Assembly: GCA_964403565.1 (NCBI GenBank)
Contig: CAYOFV010000014.1
Coordinates: 1-26,135 of the forward strand
DNA from: Thioglobus_B sp964403565
GTDB taxonomy: Bacteria; Pseudomonadota; Gammaproteobacteria; PS1; Pseudothioglobaceae
Length of the DNA stretch: 26,135 bases
Direction of reading: 5' to 3'
In this document: one piece after another, positions 1 to 6,833 of the stretch
Numbering within the stretch: the stretch's first letter is position 1
Layout of the letters: each line of letters opens with the position of its first letter
Notes under the pieces: model-generated
What the model was told of the DNA's origin: nothing
Database searches by the model: none
What the model saw: only the letters and a program-made list of their open reading frames with translations
Made by a program: the position numbers and the translations under genes

Positions 1-75
1 TCTCATATGATATTTGGTTATTGTTTAATTAACGATATTATTATATCATCATATAAGGATAGCTAAAAAAGCAAT

Positions 76-1365
76 TTAAAACAAATAGCTCATTTTGGCA
101 AAAACTCTATCATTATCTTTATAAGCATTAATAGCGGGGTTGTCTCCACCAATATAATTAATAATACCACCACTCACAGAGGTTTGATCATCCAAAGCAT
201 AATCAAGTGAAACTCTAGCAGAGCCGCCATCCTGCATATCTTTACCAAATATACTTGCAGTTGCTAATAAATCCAAAGTTTGATTTAAATATGATTGATT
301 AAAACGTAACACTTGTTGATATTCTTCACGCTCTTTCCAGGCATTGTTTTGCGTATATATATTAGTATCATAATTATCAATTACTCTATACGCTATTTCA
401 TAAGATAATGATCCATCGTTTATGCCACTATATTCAAACCCTAACAACAAATCTGTTCTTGCTTTTGTATCAATAACATTGTAATACTTAATTGCATCAA
501 AATAAGCTGCCTCAGCCTTAAATAAATAACTATCAATTACTTGATTGTATGCCGCACCAAACATTTTTGACTTGTTATCATATTGTAAAACATCGCTACT
601 ATCTAGATAAGCCTTGTCAATATAGGTATCAGCAAAATACAAACCGAAATCATAACCTTTAAATACGCCAGCAAGACTAAGCGCTACACCAGTGTTGTCC
701 AAACTATCGCCAGGCTTGTTGGTAGCCTTGTCTGCACTAGATTTAAAATCAGATCCAGATTTAGGCACCTTAGTAAAACGATTCTCATGCAGTGCAATCA
801 TCGATAGGTTTAAATCATCAAAATAATAATCCAACTTGCTCATGACTCTACCTAGGCGAAGGTTTTTAATATCCACCAAGCCTGGAGTGCGATTATCAAG
901 TGGATTTAAAATATCAGTGACACGAATTGAATCTGACTTTCCCCAAACCACAATTTGACGTCCAACTTTAAAGTCTAGCGCTGAATTAATACTGCCTTCA
1001 ATACTTAATTCATTCAGGTTAATTTCGCTTTGATAGCCACTAGGTGTTGTTGTGTAATTACTCAGACCAGTGTCAAAAATAAAATCATGGTAGCCTTTTA
1101 AATTACCTTTAATCTTATTACCATTATCTAGCTTATATTCACCAATAATATCTATTAGGGTTTTTAATGAAGATAGGTCTTTGTCATTACTAATATTGTA
1201 ATGCGCTTCTAAATCTATCGATCCATACAATGTGCCTTTTACATCTACCGCATCATGAGTTTCAATTTCAATGATAGGGCCGTCAAACCCCTCGTCATCA
1301 AACCCATCTTCTGCATTTAATGTAAGCGATATGGCGAGCGCAATACCAACAACCAGTTGTTTCAT
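76..1365 (-). CDS. DUF1302-like outer-membrane beta-barrel protein
   Basis: Predicted outer-membrane barrel of 429 residues. It opens with a signal peptide (hydrophobic residues 4-17, likely cut after LNA at about residue 18), then a very acidic stretch (EDGFDDEGFD) and alternating strand-like segments. It ends in KMSYLF; the terminal Phe is typical of proteins inserted by the BAM machinery. The segment around residues 134-155 (VGRQIVVWGKSDSIRVTDI) and the following NPLDNRTPGLVDI resemble the conserved core of the DUF1302 family, although the protein is shorter than many members as I recall them. It is the last gene of a three-gene operon, 3 bp after the LolA-like gene. The context suggests it is the outer-membrane part of an export route for a hydrophobic cargo. 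The cargo is unknown; family assignment is fairly secure, function is inference. Confidence 0.75.
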   Translation of the reverse strand: MKQLVVGIALAISLTLNAEDGFDDEGFDGPIIEIETHDAVDVKGTLYGSIDLEAHYNISNDKDLSSLKTLIDIIGEYKLDNGNKIKGNLKGYHDFIFDTGLSNYTTTPSGYQSEINLNELSIEGSINSALDFKVGRQIVVWGKSDSIRVTDILNPLDNRTPGLVDIKNLRLGRVMSKLDYYFDDLNLSMIALHENRFTKVPKSGSDFKSSADKATNKPGDSLDNTGVALSLAGVFKGYDFGLYFADTYIDKAYLDSSDVLQYDNKSKMFGAAYNQVIDSYLFKAEAAYFDAIKYYNVIDTKARTDLLLGFEYSGINDGSLSYEIAYRVIDNYDTNIYTQNNAWKEREEYQQVLRFNQSYLNQTLDLLATASIFGKDMQDGGSARVSLDYALDDQTSVSGGIINYIGGDNPAINAYKDNDRVFAKMSYLF

Positions 1366-1368
1366 TGT

Positions 1369-2175
1369 CTACAGGCCTTTTTCAATTGCGCGAATGGTAA
1401 ACACGTCGTCTTTAATTGGCTTGTTAATTTCAACATCGGAATTAGTTAGAATGGTTTTATGCAAAGTTTTCTTGCCTTGCTTGGTTGTCATGGTGGTTTG
1501 CATGGCCACCCAAATGCCATCAATTTTCTTCATTTTTCGAACGTCCATATATTTCACTCGTTTGGCCTTTTTAAGATAGAACTTAGCACGTGTTAATACA
1601 TGGTTATCCTTACGCACATACAGGACGCTTTTGGTATAACCTGTTTCATCGATTACTGCTTGATTGACAGGTAAAGACTCAATTACCCACACCTGTTCAT
1701 TGCCACCTTTGCGCTTAACTACAGCCTCTTTTAAAAGCTTAAATGTATAGTCATCCAATTCTTTGTCGGTCATGTCTGAGTATGAAAAATCACTGCCCAT
1801 AAAAGCAGCGTCTTTGTCACTAGCAGGAATACGTTTGGTTTTTTTAAGTGCTGGCAAATACATCCACTGATCATCATCTTTATCATCACCACTATAGTCA
1901 TAAGTTAAGAACGCTGTATTTTTAACATCACCTGGTGATAAGAAAAAAATAGTTTTATGTTCAGTATTCGCATCAATATCTTTAGAAAAAGTACGCATTT
2001 GTCTATTTCTTTGCTTGCCTTTTTTATCAATCAATGTCATCTGCATGGTTGAGATCACACTAGATCCATCATCACGCGCATCCGCTTTTTCCATGATTTC
2101 TCTGGCCTGATTGCTGGCAAAGACACTTGTTACAATCAACGGCATTACCAATGTGCTTAATAATATTTTTTTCAT
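1369..2175 (-). CDS. LolA-like periplasmic protein (outer membrane lipoprotein-sorting protein family)
   Basis: A 268-residue exported protein with a clear signal peptide (MKKILLSTLV start, likely cut after VFA at residue 20). The mature part carries the hallmark of the LolA-like 'outer membrane lipoprotein-sorting protein' family (PF17131 type): a WMYLPALKKTKRIPASDK segment and MGSDFSYSDM at residues 126-135. LolA folds are open beta-sheet cups that carry acyl chains through the periplasm. Members of this particular family often sit beside RND/MMPL transporters, as here. The start codon overlaps the stop of the RND gene by one base (TAATG), so the two are probably translationally coupled. 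It likely shuttles a lipid-like molecule between the RND pump and the barrel encoded downstream. It is not LolA itself, and the cargo cannot be read from the sequence. Confidence 0.8.
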   Translation of the reverse strand: MKKILLSTLVMPLIVTSVFASNQAREIMEKADARDDGSSVISTMQMTLIDKKGKQRNRQMRTFSKDIDANTEHKTIFFLSPGDVKNTAFLTYDYSGDDKDDDQWMYLPALKKTKRIPASDKDAAFMGSDFSYSDMTDKELDDYTFKLLKEAVVKRKGGNEQVWVIESLPVNQAVIDETGYTKSVLYVRKDNHVLTRAKFYLKKAKRVKYMDVRKMKKIDGIWVAMQTTMTTKQGKKTLHKTILTNSDVEINKPIKDDVFTIRAIEKGL

Positions 2176-4589
2176 TACAAATCTCCTTTGTTGTGAATCA
2201 TTAATTTCATGATGGCTGGCACCAAGAAAAAATCGGCCATTAAAGCAATAAAGATAGCTGTGGCCGTTAAAACGCCAAAATTAAACATTGAACTCATAGA
2301 GGCAAACAGTAACACTAAAAACCCAACTGACAAGACAATTGAAGTAACCACAATGGCTCTTCCGGTACCCATCAGTGTTAACCTGACTGCTTTATCCACA
2401 TCATTAAATTCAAGTTCATAGCGCCTAAAATTATGCATGAAGTGCACCGTATCATCCACAGCCAATCCGAGCGCAATAGCACCAATTAGCATGGTGAACA
2501 TGTCTAGCGGCATATCAAAAATAACCATAACAGTTGACAAGAATAAAATTGGTAACATGTTTGGAATCATGCTAATGAGTCCAATTTTGATACTACCAAC
2601 TAACACAATCATCATTACAGAAATTAAGCCAAAAGCAATGACATAACTAATCGCACTAGAATAAATAGATTTTTGCATAATAATTGCCAATAATGTTGAT
2701 ATGCCCGTTAAAGACACACTGGCAACACCATCAAATTCTTGATCAAGCTTGGTTTGAATTTGCGCTATCATTTGATTGTATTTCATGGCCTCAACATACG
2801 GCACTTTCACCGTGATACGCGCCTTGGAAAAATCAGAACTAACAAAGTCTTGTAAGTCATCACTGCCACTATTTTCAAACAAGAACAGCTCTTGTGCTAT
2901 TAGATCTCTATCTTGTGGAATATTGTAAAAATCAGACCTGTTTTCATTTAGTGCTTTGTTGGTTTCTTTCACTACATCAACCAAACTTAGCGTTTTACCA
3001 ACAAAATAATCCTGGGTTTGAATGCTGTTCAAATAACTACTAACGACTTCAATTTTATTTAGAATGGTTGGGTCGTATAGGCCGTTTTCTTTACCAGTAT
3101 CAACAATTACTTCTAACGTTATTGATCCTTTAAGCTTATCATCCACTGTCTCTGTGGCTACTCTTGAAGGGTGATCTTGTGGAAACCATAATAATGGAAA
3201 GTGAGAAAATTTAAGCTGAGAGGCAAAGAAAATAGCCATCACAATCATTATTGAACTAACAGCAACAATTGTCTTTGGATATCCAGTTGCAATATGACTG
3301 ATGCCTAATAAGGCTTTATCCATTGTTGTGTGCTCTTGTGCATCACTCTTAGAAGACTTAACTTTAATTTTTATGCTGCTAATAAGTGCCGGCAACAATA
3401 CCAAAGTGAACAAAAGACCAATTAAAACACCACTACTGGCAAATACACCAAGGTCTGCCACTGGTGATAATTCTGAAAAAGAAAAAGACCACAATCCTGC
3501 AGCTGTTGTCACAGAGGTCATCACAATGGCCAGGCCAGAGTGCCCCATGGCGTAGCGTAGAGAGCCTTTAACATTGCTTGTTTTACCAAAATCTTTATAA
3601 AAAATCGCCAATAAATGTATAGCGCCACCAGTAATCACCGCAAGCAAAAACGACGGCATAATTTGAGTCACAATCGTAAATGGCGTGCCAGTTATAGACA
3701 TTAGAGATAGCGTAACGACAATGGTGAAAATAACGGAAACTAATGGCAAAAATACACCTGATACTCTTCTGAACAATAAAGCCAACACAATGATTATCAT
3801 AACCATCATTTTTTGAATAAAGCTCTTGGTATCTGCTTGCATACTCTGTTTAAGCGTGCCAGCAATAACTGCAGAGCCTGTTAGATATGTATCAAAATTA
3901 TCCGCTTGAAAATCTTTAATAATTTCTTGGGTTTTTCTTACAATAACTGTATTTTCAGCATCACTCAGATACAATTGAGGCTCTGAGAATGTCTCGCTAT
4001 CTTCAAATTCATCTTCTTCATCAACAACAATTAAATCGCCATTAACGTCAAACGATGAATAAGTTTGTGTATCAATTACAATCGTAGTAAAGGTCTGATC
4101 CTCACTATAAAGGAGGTTTTTAAATAATGGATTATTAAGTGCTCTTTGCTTTTGCGGGTTGATTTGTGATTGTGTTTTTGGCAATTCTTCAAACAAGTCT
4201 TCAACAACCAAACTGTCTTGATTGCCATAAGTATTTCTAGCATTAATCAAAGAGTTAACTTCTTCAATATATGGCAGCTCATTCTCAAGTTTTTTGTGTA
4301 ATTTTTCTAATTTTTTTAAAAAGCCAAGATCAAAAATATTATCGGTTTTAATTGCAATTAATAACTTTTCATCACGCCCAAACTGATCACGAAATTCATC
4401 ATACGCCACACGCATAGGGTCGGTCTTATGCAAAAACCCCTCAGTTGAGGTATCCATAGTAAGCTTTGGCAATTGAGATGCAAATGCCAACACTAACAAC
4501 AGTATGGCTACAATAATTTTTTTACTATTTTCAAATATTAAATCTGAAAAACTTTCAAATTTTCTTTCACTACGCACTCGCCAATTCAT
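2175..4589 (-). CDS. RND superfamily (MMPL/COG1033-type) inner-membrane exporter
   Basis: An 804-residue transporter with the duplicated RND layout: TM1 at about residues 24-42, a large periplasmic domain (about 44-258), a TM cluster at about 260-405, TM7 at about 440-458, a second periplasmic domain (about 460-640) and a final TM cluster to about 795. The TM segment with GLAVDDTVHFMHNFRR corresponds to the conserved GxxxD region of this family. Proteins of this class (MmpL, HpnN and relatives) move lipids or other hydrophobic molecules by proton motive force and do not need the MFP/TolC partners of drug RND pumps; no such genes are nearby. An acidic run at about residues 188-199 (VVDEEDEFEDSE) lies in the first periplasmic loop. 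It is the first gene of the operon, with a promoter about 90 bp upstream. No strong Shine-Dalgarno is seen. Substrate unknown. Confidence 0.85.
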   Translation of the reverse strand: MNWRVRSERKFESFSDLIFENSKKIIVAILLLVLAFASQLPKLTMDTSTEGFLHKTDPMRVAYDEFRDQFGRDEKLLIAIKTDNIFDLGFLKKLEKLHKKLENELPYIEEVNSLINARNTYGNQDSLVVEDLFEELPKTQSQINPQKQRALNNPLFKNLLYSEDQTFTTIVIDTQTYSSFDVNGDLIVVDEEDEFEDSETFSEPQLYLSDAENTVIVRKTQEIIKDFQADNFDTYLTGSAVIAGTLKQSMQADTKSFIQKMMVMIIIVLALLFRRVSGVFLPLVSVIFTIVVTLSLMSITGTPFTIVTQIMPSFLLAVITGGAIHLLAIFYKDFGKTSNVKGSLRYAMGHSGLAIVMTSVTTAAGLWSFSFSELSPVADLGVFASSGVLIGLLFTLVLLPALISSIKIKVKSSKSDAQEHTTMDKALLGISHIATGYPKTIVAVSSIMIVMAIFFASQLKFSHFPLLWFPQDHPSRVATETVDDKLKGSITLEVIVDTGKENGLYDPTILNKIEVVSSYLNSIQTQDYFVGKTLSLVDVVKETNKALNENRSDFYNIPQDRDLIAQELFLFENSGSDDLQDFVSSDFSKARITVKVPYVEAMKYNQMIAQIQTKLDQEFDGVASVSLTGISTLLAIIMQKSIYSSAISYVIAFGLISVMMIVLVGSIKIGLISMIPNMLPILFLSTVMVIFDMPLDMFTMLIGAIALGLAVDDTVHFMHNFRRYELEFNDVDKAVRLTLMGTGRAIVVTSIVLSVGFLVLLFASMSSMFNFGVLTATAIFIALMADFFLVPAIMKLMIHNKGDL

Positions 4590-4677
4590 AATATATTAAG
4601 ACCGTATTAATTAATAAAACATACTACCATCGGTATGCTGTTGTTTGTTAGTTACTTATAACTACCCAAAATAAAGA

Positions 4678-4706
4678 ATTGTAATAAAACCAATTAAATC
4701 AGTCAA
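4678..4706 (-). promoter_or_regulatory. Candidate sigma70-type promoter of the RND/LolA-like/barrel operon
   Basis: On the minus strand TTGACT (4706-4701) is followed after exactly 17 bp by TACAAT (4683-4678); both hexamers match consensus at 5 of 6 positions. Transcription would start near 4671, giving a leader of about 80 nt before the RND start codon at 4589. This is among the best-spaced promoters I see in the window. Confidence 0.6.
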
Positions 4707-4806
4707 GTAAATTTTTTAGATGATGTTAATCGAAAAAGTTAATAAATTCTCCACCAATATTTTTTTAAATTTTTATTACTCTCAAGAATTTTTTCAAGAT
4801 TTTTAG

Positions 4807-4968
4807 TGCTGCTTTTATCAACTAGAGCACTCTCGCAATCGAGAAACTGGTATTAGTGGATTAGGCTTGGCCATTGTTAATTAAATTATTACCGACAAGA
4901 AATGGAAGCTTAATATGTCACCTTTATATACAGGCGACACAATGATAGGCATTATAATTAAAACTTAA
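4807..4968 (+). pseudogene. Relic of a sensor histidine kinase C-terminus (HATPase domain)
   Basis: The plus-strand frame starting at 4807 reads CFYQLEHSRNRETG, then ISGLGLAIVN, a TAA stop (4882-4884), then IITDKKWKLNMSPLY and a short tail ending TMIGIIIKT before TAA (4966-4968). SRNRETGISGLGLAIVN is the G2-box region of the HATPase_c domain of histidine kinases, and the tail has the length and hydrophobic end expected after it. One internal stop sits where a Gln or Lys codon would be expected, and a TAG (4804-4806) stands just upstream. A shifted frame just before it (KIFSA) may continue the match, suggesting a 1-nt indel. No kinase N-terminus is present between 4590 and 4800; only a doubtful LIEKV stretch near 4728 could be an N-box remnant. 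This stretch and the operon promoter account for most of the 381-bp gene-free gap; the rest (about 4707-4800) shows nothing I can name. Confidence 0.7.
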
Positions 4969-4970
4969 TA

Positions 4971-5055
4971 TGGTGTCGAAGGTCGGAGTCGAACCGACAC
5001 GGCCAAGGCCACAGCCCCCTCAAGGCTGCGTGTCTACCAATTCCACCACTCCGAC
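4971..5055 (-). tRNA. leuU: tRNA-Leu(GAG)
   Basis: Read on the minus strand, the 85-nt gene starts GTCGGAG and ends with an encoded CCA (4973-4971). The acceptor stem pairs GTCGGAG with CTTCGAC (one G-U). The anticodon stem CAGCC/GGCTG closes the loop TTGAGGG, giving anticodon GAG. The long variable arm (class II, TGGCCTTGGCCGT) and the T arm GTCGG-TTCGACT-CCGAC are intact. It begins 6 bp after the secG stop codon, so it is probably cotranscribed with tpiA-secG and cut out by RNase P and 3' nucleases. The tpiA-secG-tRNA-Leu order is widespread in beta- and gammaproteobacteria. The symbol follows the E. coli gene downstream of secG. Confidence 0.95.
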
Positions 5056-5061
5056 GGAAAT

Positions 5062-5430
5062 TTATTTACTTGGAATGTCGCTTGTATCGCTATTATCAGC
5101 AGGTATAGATACAGGGGCCAATTCTGGCACATCCGATACTGAAGGAGATTGAACAGCTTGTTTTACTACACTTTGATTCTGAGATTCATCAGTATTGTCA
5201 TTTGTAGCTAGATACGCCAATGACAAACTAGTGATAAAAAAACCAAGTGCTAAAGACGCTGTAAGTTTATATAAAAACGAATTAGCACCACGAGCGCCAA
5301 AAACCGAACCCGCTGCACCCGAGCCAAATGCTGCTCCAGCATCTGCACCCTTGCCGTGCTGCATTAAAATAAGTGCGATTAGGCCCAGCGCCAATAGCAC
5401 GTGAATAATTAATATAACTTGGAATGACAT
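5062..5430 (-). CDS. secG: SecG, preprotein translocase subunit
   Basis: The 122-residue SecG subunit of the SecYEG inner-membrane channel, which assists SecA-driven translocation. It has two hydrophobic helices, residues about 3-22 (ILIIHVLLALGLIALIL) and about 55-70, joined by the family loop MQHGKGADAGAAFGSGAAGSVFGARG. The C-terminal tail (about 75-122) is hydrophilic and low-complexity, rich in Ser, Asp and Pro, as is common and poorly conserved in SecG. It starts 3 bp after the tpiA stop and is followed within 6 bp by tRNA-Leu, so the three likely share one transcript. The SecA motor of the same machine is encoded at the other end of the window. Confidence 0.93.
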   Translation of the reverse strand: MSFQVILIIHVLLALGLIALILMQHGKGADAGAAFGSGAAGSVFGARGANSFLYKLTASLALGFFITSLSLAYLATNDNTDESQNQSVVKQAVQSPSVSDVPELAPVSIPADNSDTSDIPSK

Positions 5431-5433
5431 TGC

Positions 5434-6180
5434 TTAACCCGCTTTACAAATTTGTAAGAAATCCTCAGCTTTAAGAGATGCGCCACCAATTAGACCGCCA
5501 TCAATATCTTCACAAGCTATAAGTTCAGCTGCATTTGCAGGATTCATACTACCGCCATACAGAATTGGTGTGTTTTGTGCAATATTTGTATCAAATTTAG
5601 CTAACATAGAGCGAATAAACGCATGGGTTTCTTGTGCTTGTTCTGGAGTTGCAGTAACGCCTGTGCCAATCGCCCAAACTGGCTCATAAGCAATAATAAT
5701 CTTATTAAAAGATTCAATTCCACACTTGTCTATAACCGCTTGAATTTGTCTTGAAACTACAGCTTCAGTTTTGCCAGACTCTCTTTCCTCTAATAACTCG
5801 CCAATACAGAAAAGAGCTGTAAGACCATTATCGATAACTGTTTGCACCTTGTTTGCAACATCTTCATCAGACTCACCATACATGGTTCTACGCTCAGAGT
5901 GACCAACAATTACATACTCTGCACCAAAATCTTTAATCATGTCTGCACTCACCTCTCCAGTATGTGCACCTGATGGGTGGATACTAATAGTCTGTGCACC
6001 AAGATGAACTTGTGAATGAGTAATTAAAGCCTCAACTTGAGATAAGTACGGAAAAGGACTACATACAATAACCTTTGATTCAACATCCGACATACCTGAA
6101 AGAATGCCCATAACTAATGTACTAACCGCTTCTTTTGAAGCGTTCATTTTCCAATTACCTGCAACTATTGTTTGACGCAT
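5434..6180 (-). CDS. tpiA: Triosephosphate isomerase
   Basis: Interconverts dihydroxyacetone phosphate and glyceraldehyde 3-phosphate, serving glycolysis/gluconeogenesis and, in an autotroph, the Calvin cycle. All catalytic landmarks are present: NWKMN with Lys11, VGHSERR with His94, AYEPVWAIGTG with Glu166, and the phosphate-binding YGGSMNPANA and GGLIGGASL loops. I chose the start at 6180 (MRQTIVAGNWKMN, 248 residues). The frame is open 27 bp further (to 6207), but the nearer ATG has a GAAGAG ribosome site at a good distance and matches where family members begin. secG follows 3 bp downstream. A dyad-symmetric sequence overlaps the presumed promoter. Confidence 0.95.
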   Translation of the reverse strand: MRQTIVAGNWKMNASKEAVSTLVMGILSGMSDVESKVIVCSPFPYLSQVEALITHSQVHLGAQTISIHPSGAHTGEVSADMIKDFGAEYVIVGHSERRTMYGESDEDVANKVQTVIDNGLTALFCIGELLEERESGKTEAVVSRQIQAVIDKCGIESFNKIIIAYEPVWAIGTGVTATPEQAQETHAFIRSMLAKFDTNIAQNTPILYGGSMNPANAAELIACEDIDGGLIGGASLKAEDFLQICKAG

Positions 6181-6207
6181 AATATTTCTCTTCAATAAAA
6201 ATGGCAA

Positions 6208-6236
6208 ATGTTACGCTAATTAAGCGTAAAAATCAA
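6208..6236 (-). promoter_or_regulatory. Candidate tpiA promoter overlapping an inverted repeat
   Basis: On the minus strand TTGATT (6236-6231) and TAACAT (6213-6208) lie 17 bp apart, each 4 of 6 to consensus. The spacer is largely filled by the dyad TTACGCTAATTAAGCGTAA (6211-6229; two perfect 7-bp arms, 5-nt centre). The repeat could be an operator or a weak hairpin after the yqhA-like gene, which ends at 6251. It lacks a U-tract, so I do not call it a terminator. Confidence 0.4.
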
Positions 6237-6250
6237 TTGTTAGATTGTTC

Positions 6251-6769
6251 TTAATGTGCTGACTTTGAGCCAAAATAAAGCGCCAAAGAAACTAGTAAAA
6301 TTCCAATAGAAAAATACACCAGGTCTAGTGCACCAGTAAATGACATAGCCAAAGACACTTCAAAAAAAGTTACAACAAGTATCATAAGTATTACTTTTGC
6401 CAACTTAGATTTAAGATCGTCAAGGGAGTTTATAACCAACACTTTAGAGGATTGTCCAGATTCTTTAGCTTCATCAATATCGCTAATAAACAACTCATAC
6501 AAGCCTAGGGCAAAAATTAATAAAATTGTTGCTAATAAAAACCCATCAATCGACCCAACAGTGTGAGCCACCATCTCAACCTTTAACTCTTTTCTTGCCT
6601 CGGGAGCGGCAGATAAATAATCTCCAGCATGTGATAATAAATTAGCAACATCAACAGCTGTTAATACAAATAACAACATTGACAACAATAATGATGCTAT
6701 AACCGCTGCAAGCACCATATGCCTTGAGCCCCACAATAGTTTTTCAAAATATTTTTCTACTAAATTCAT
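6251..6769 (-). CDS. YqhA/UPF0114 family inner-membrane protein
   Basis: A 172-residue integral membrane protein of the UPF0114 (YqhA) family. The recognisable core is IDGFLLATILLIFALGLYELFISDID at about residues 74-99, preceded by a first helix (about 17-40, LAAVIASLLLSMLLFVLTAV) and followed by two helices near residues 120-168. The N-terminal EKLLWGSRHMVLAAV also fits the family. Its biochemical role is not established. It is divergent from dnaA with only 64 bp between start codons, and lies 70 bp upstream of tpiA on the same strand. Confidence 0.88.
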   Translation of the reverse strand: MNLVEKYFEKLLWGSRHMVLAAVIASLLLSMLLFVLTAVDVANLLSHAGDYLSAAPEARKELKVEMVAHTVGSIDGFLLATILLIFALGLYELFISDIDEAKESGQSSKVLVINSLDDLKSKLAKVILMILVVTFFEVSLAMSFTGALDLVYFSIGILLVSLALYFGSKSAH

Positions 6770-6833
6770 CTGTCATGTGTTTATAAAATATAATGCTTTA
6801 GTATATCATTAACGTATTTTGATTTATTAACTT
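6770..6833. promoter_or_regulatory. Divergent promoter region, yqhA-like gene / dnaA
   Basis: This 64-bp gap must drive both genes. For dnaA there is a perfect TATAAT at 6789-6794, about 40 bp before the start codon, with only a poor -35 (TTCATC, 6765-6770). For the minus-strand gene there is TATACT at 6805-6800 with no clear -35. No DnaA box is visible, so dnaA autoregulation is not evident here. Confidence 0.45.

Noticed and set aside
1..75. Possible hairpin (7-bp arms at 7-13 and 43-49) after the barrel gene as a terminator
   Set aside because: The arms are A/T-only with a 29-nt loop and no U-tract in the right direction; the window edge prevents a firmer view.
1271..1579. A 102-codon plus-strand open frame across the barrel and LolA-like genes
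   Set aside because: It is antisense to two well-supported genes, with a low-complexity start and no family match.
4590..4970. A mobile element or integrated island at tRNA-Leu
   Set aside because: No integrase, no duplicated tRNA end and no terminal inverted repeats are visible; the region is explained by a decayed kinase gene and a promoter.
4970..5152. A 60-codon plus-strand open frame across tRNA-Leu and the end of secG
   Set aside because: It reads through the complement of the tRNA and the antisense of secG; it is not a gene.
5393..5408. CACGTG core in secG as a second parS site
   Set aside because: Only the central hexamer and a few flanking bases match; the outer arms of parS are absent. 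Other CACGTG-like places in the window fail in the same way.
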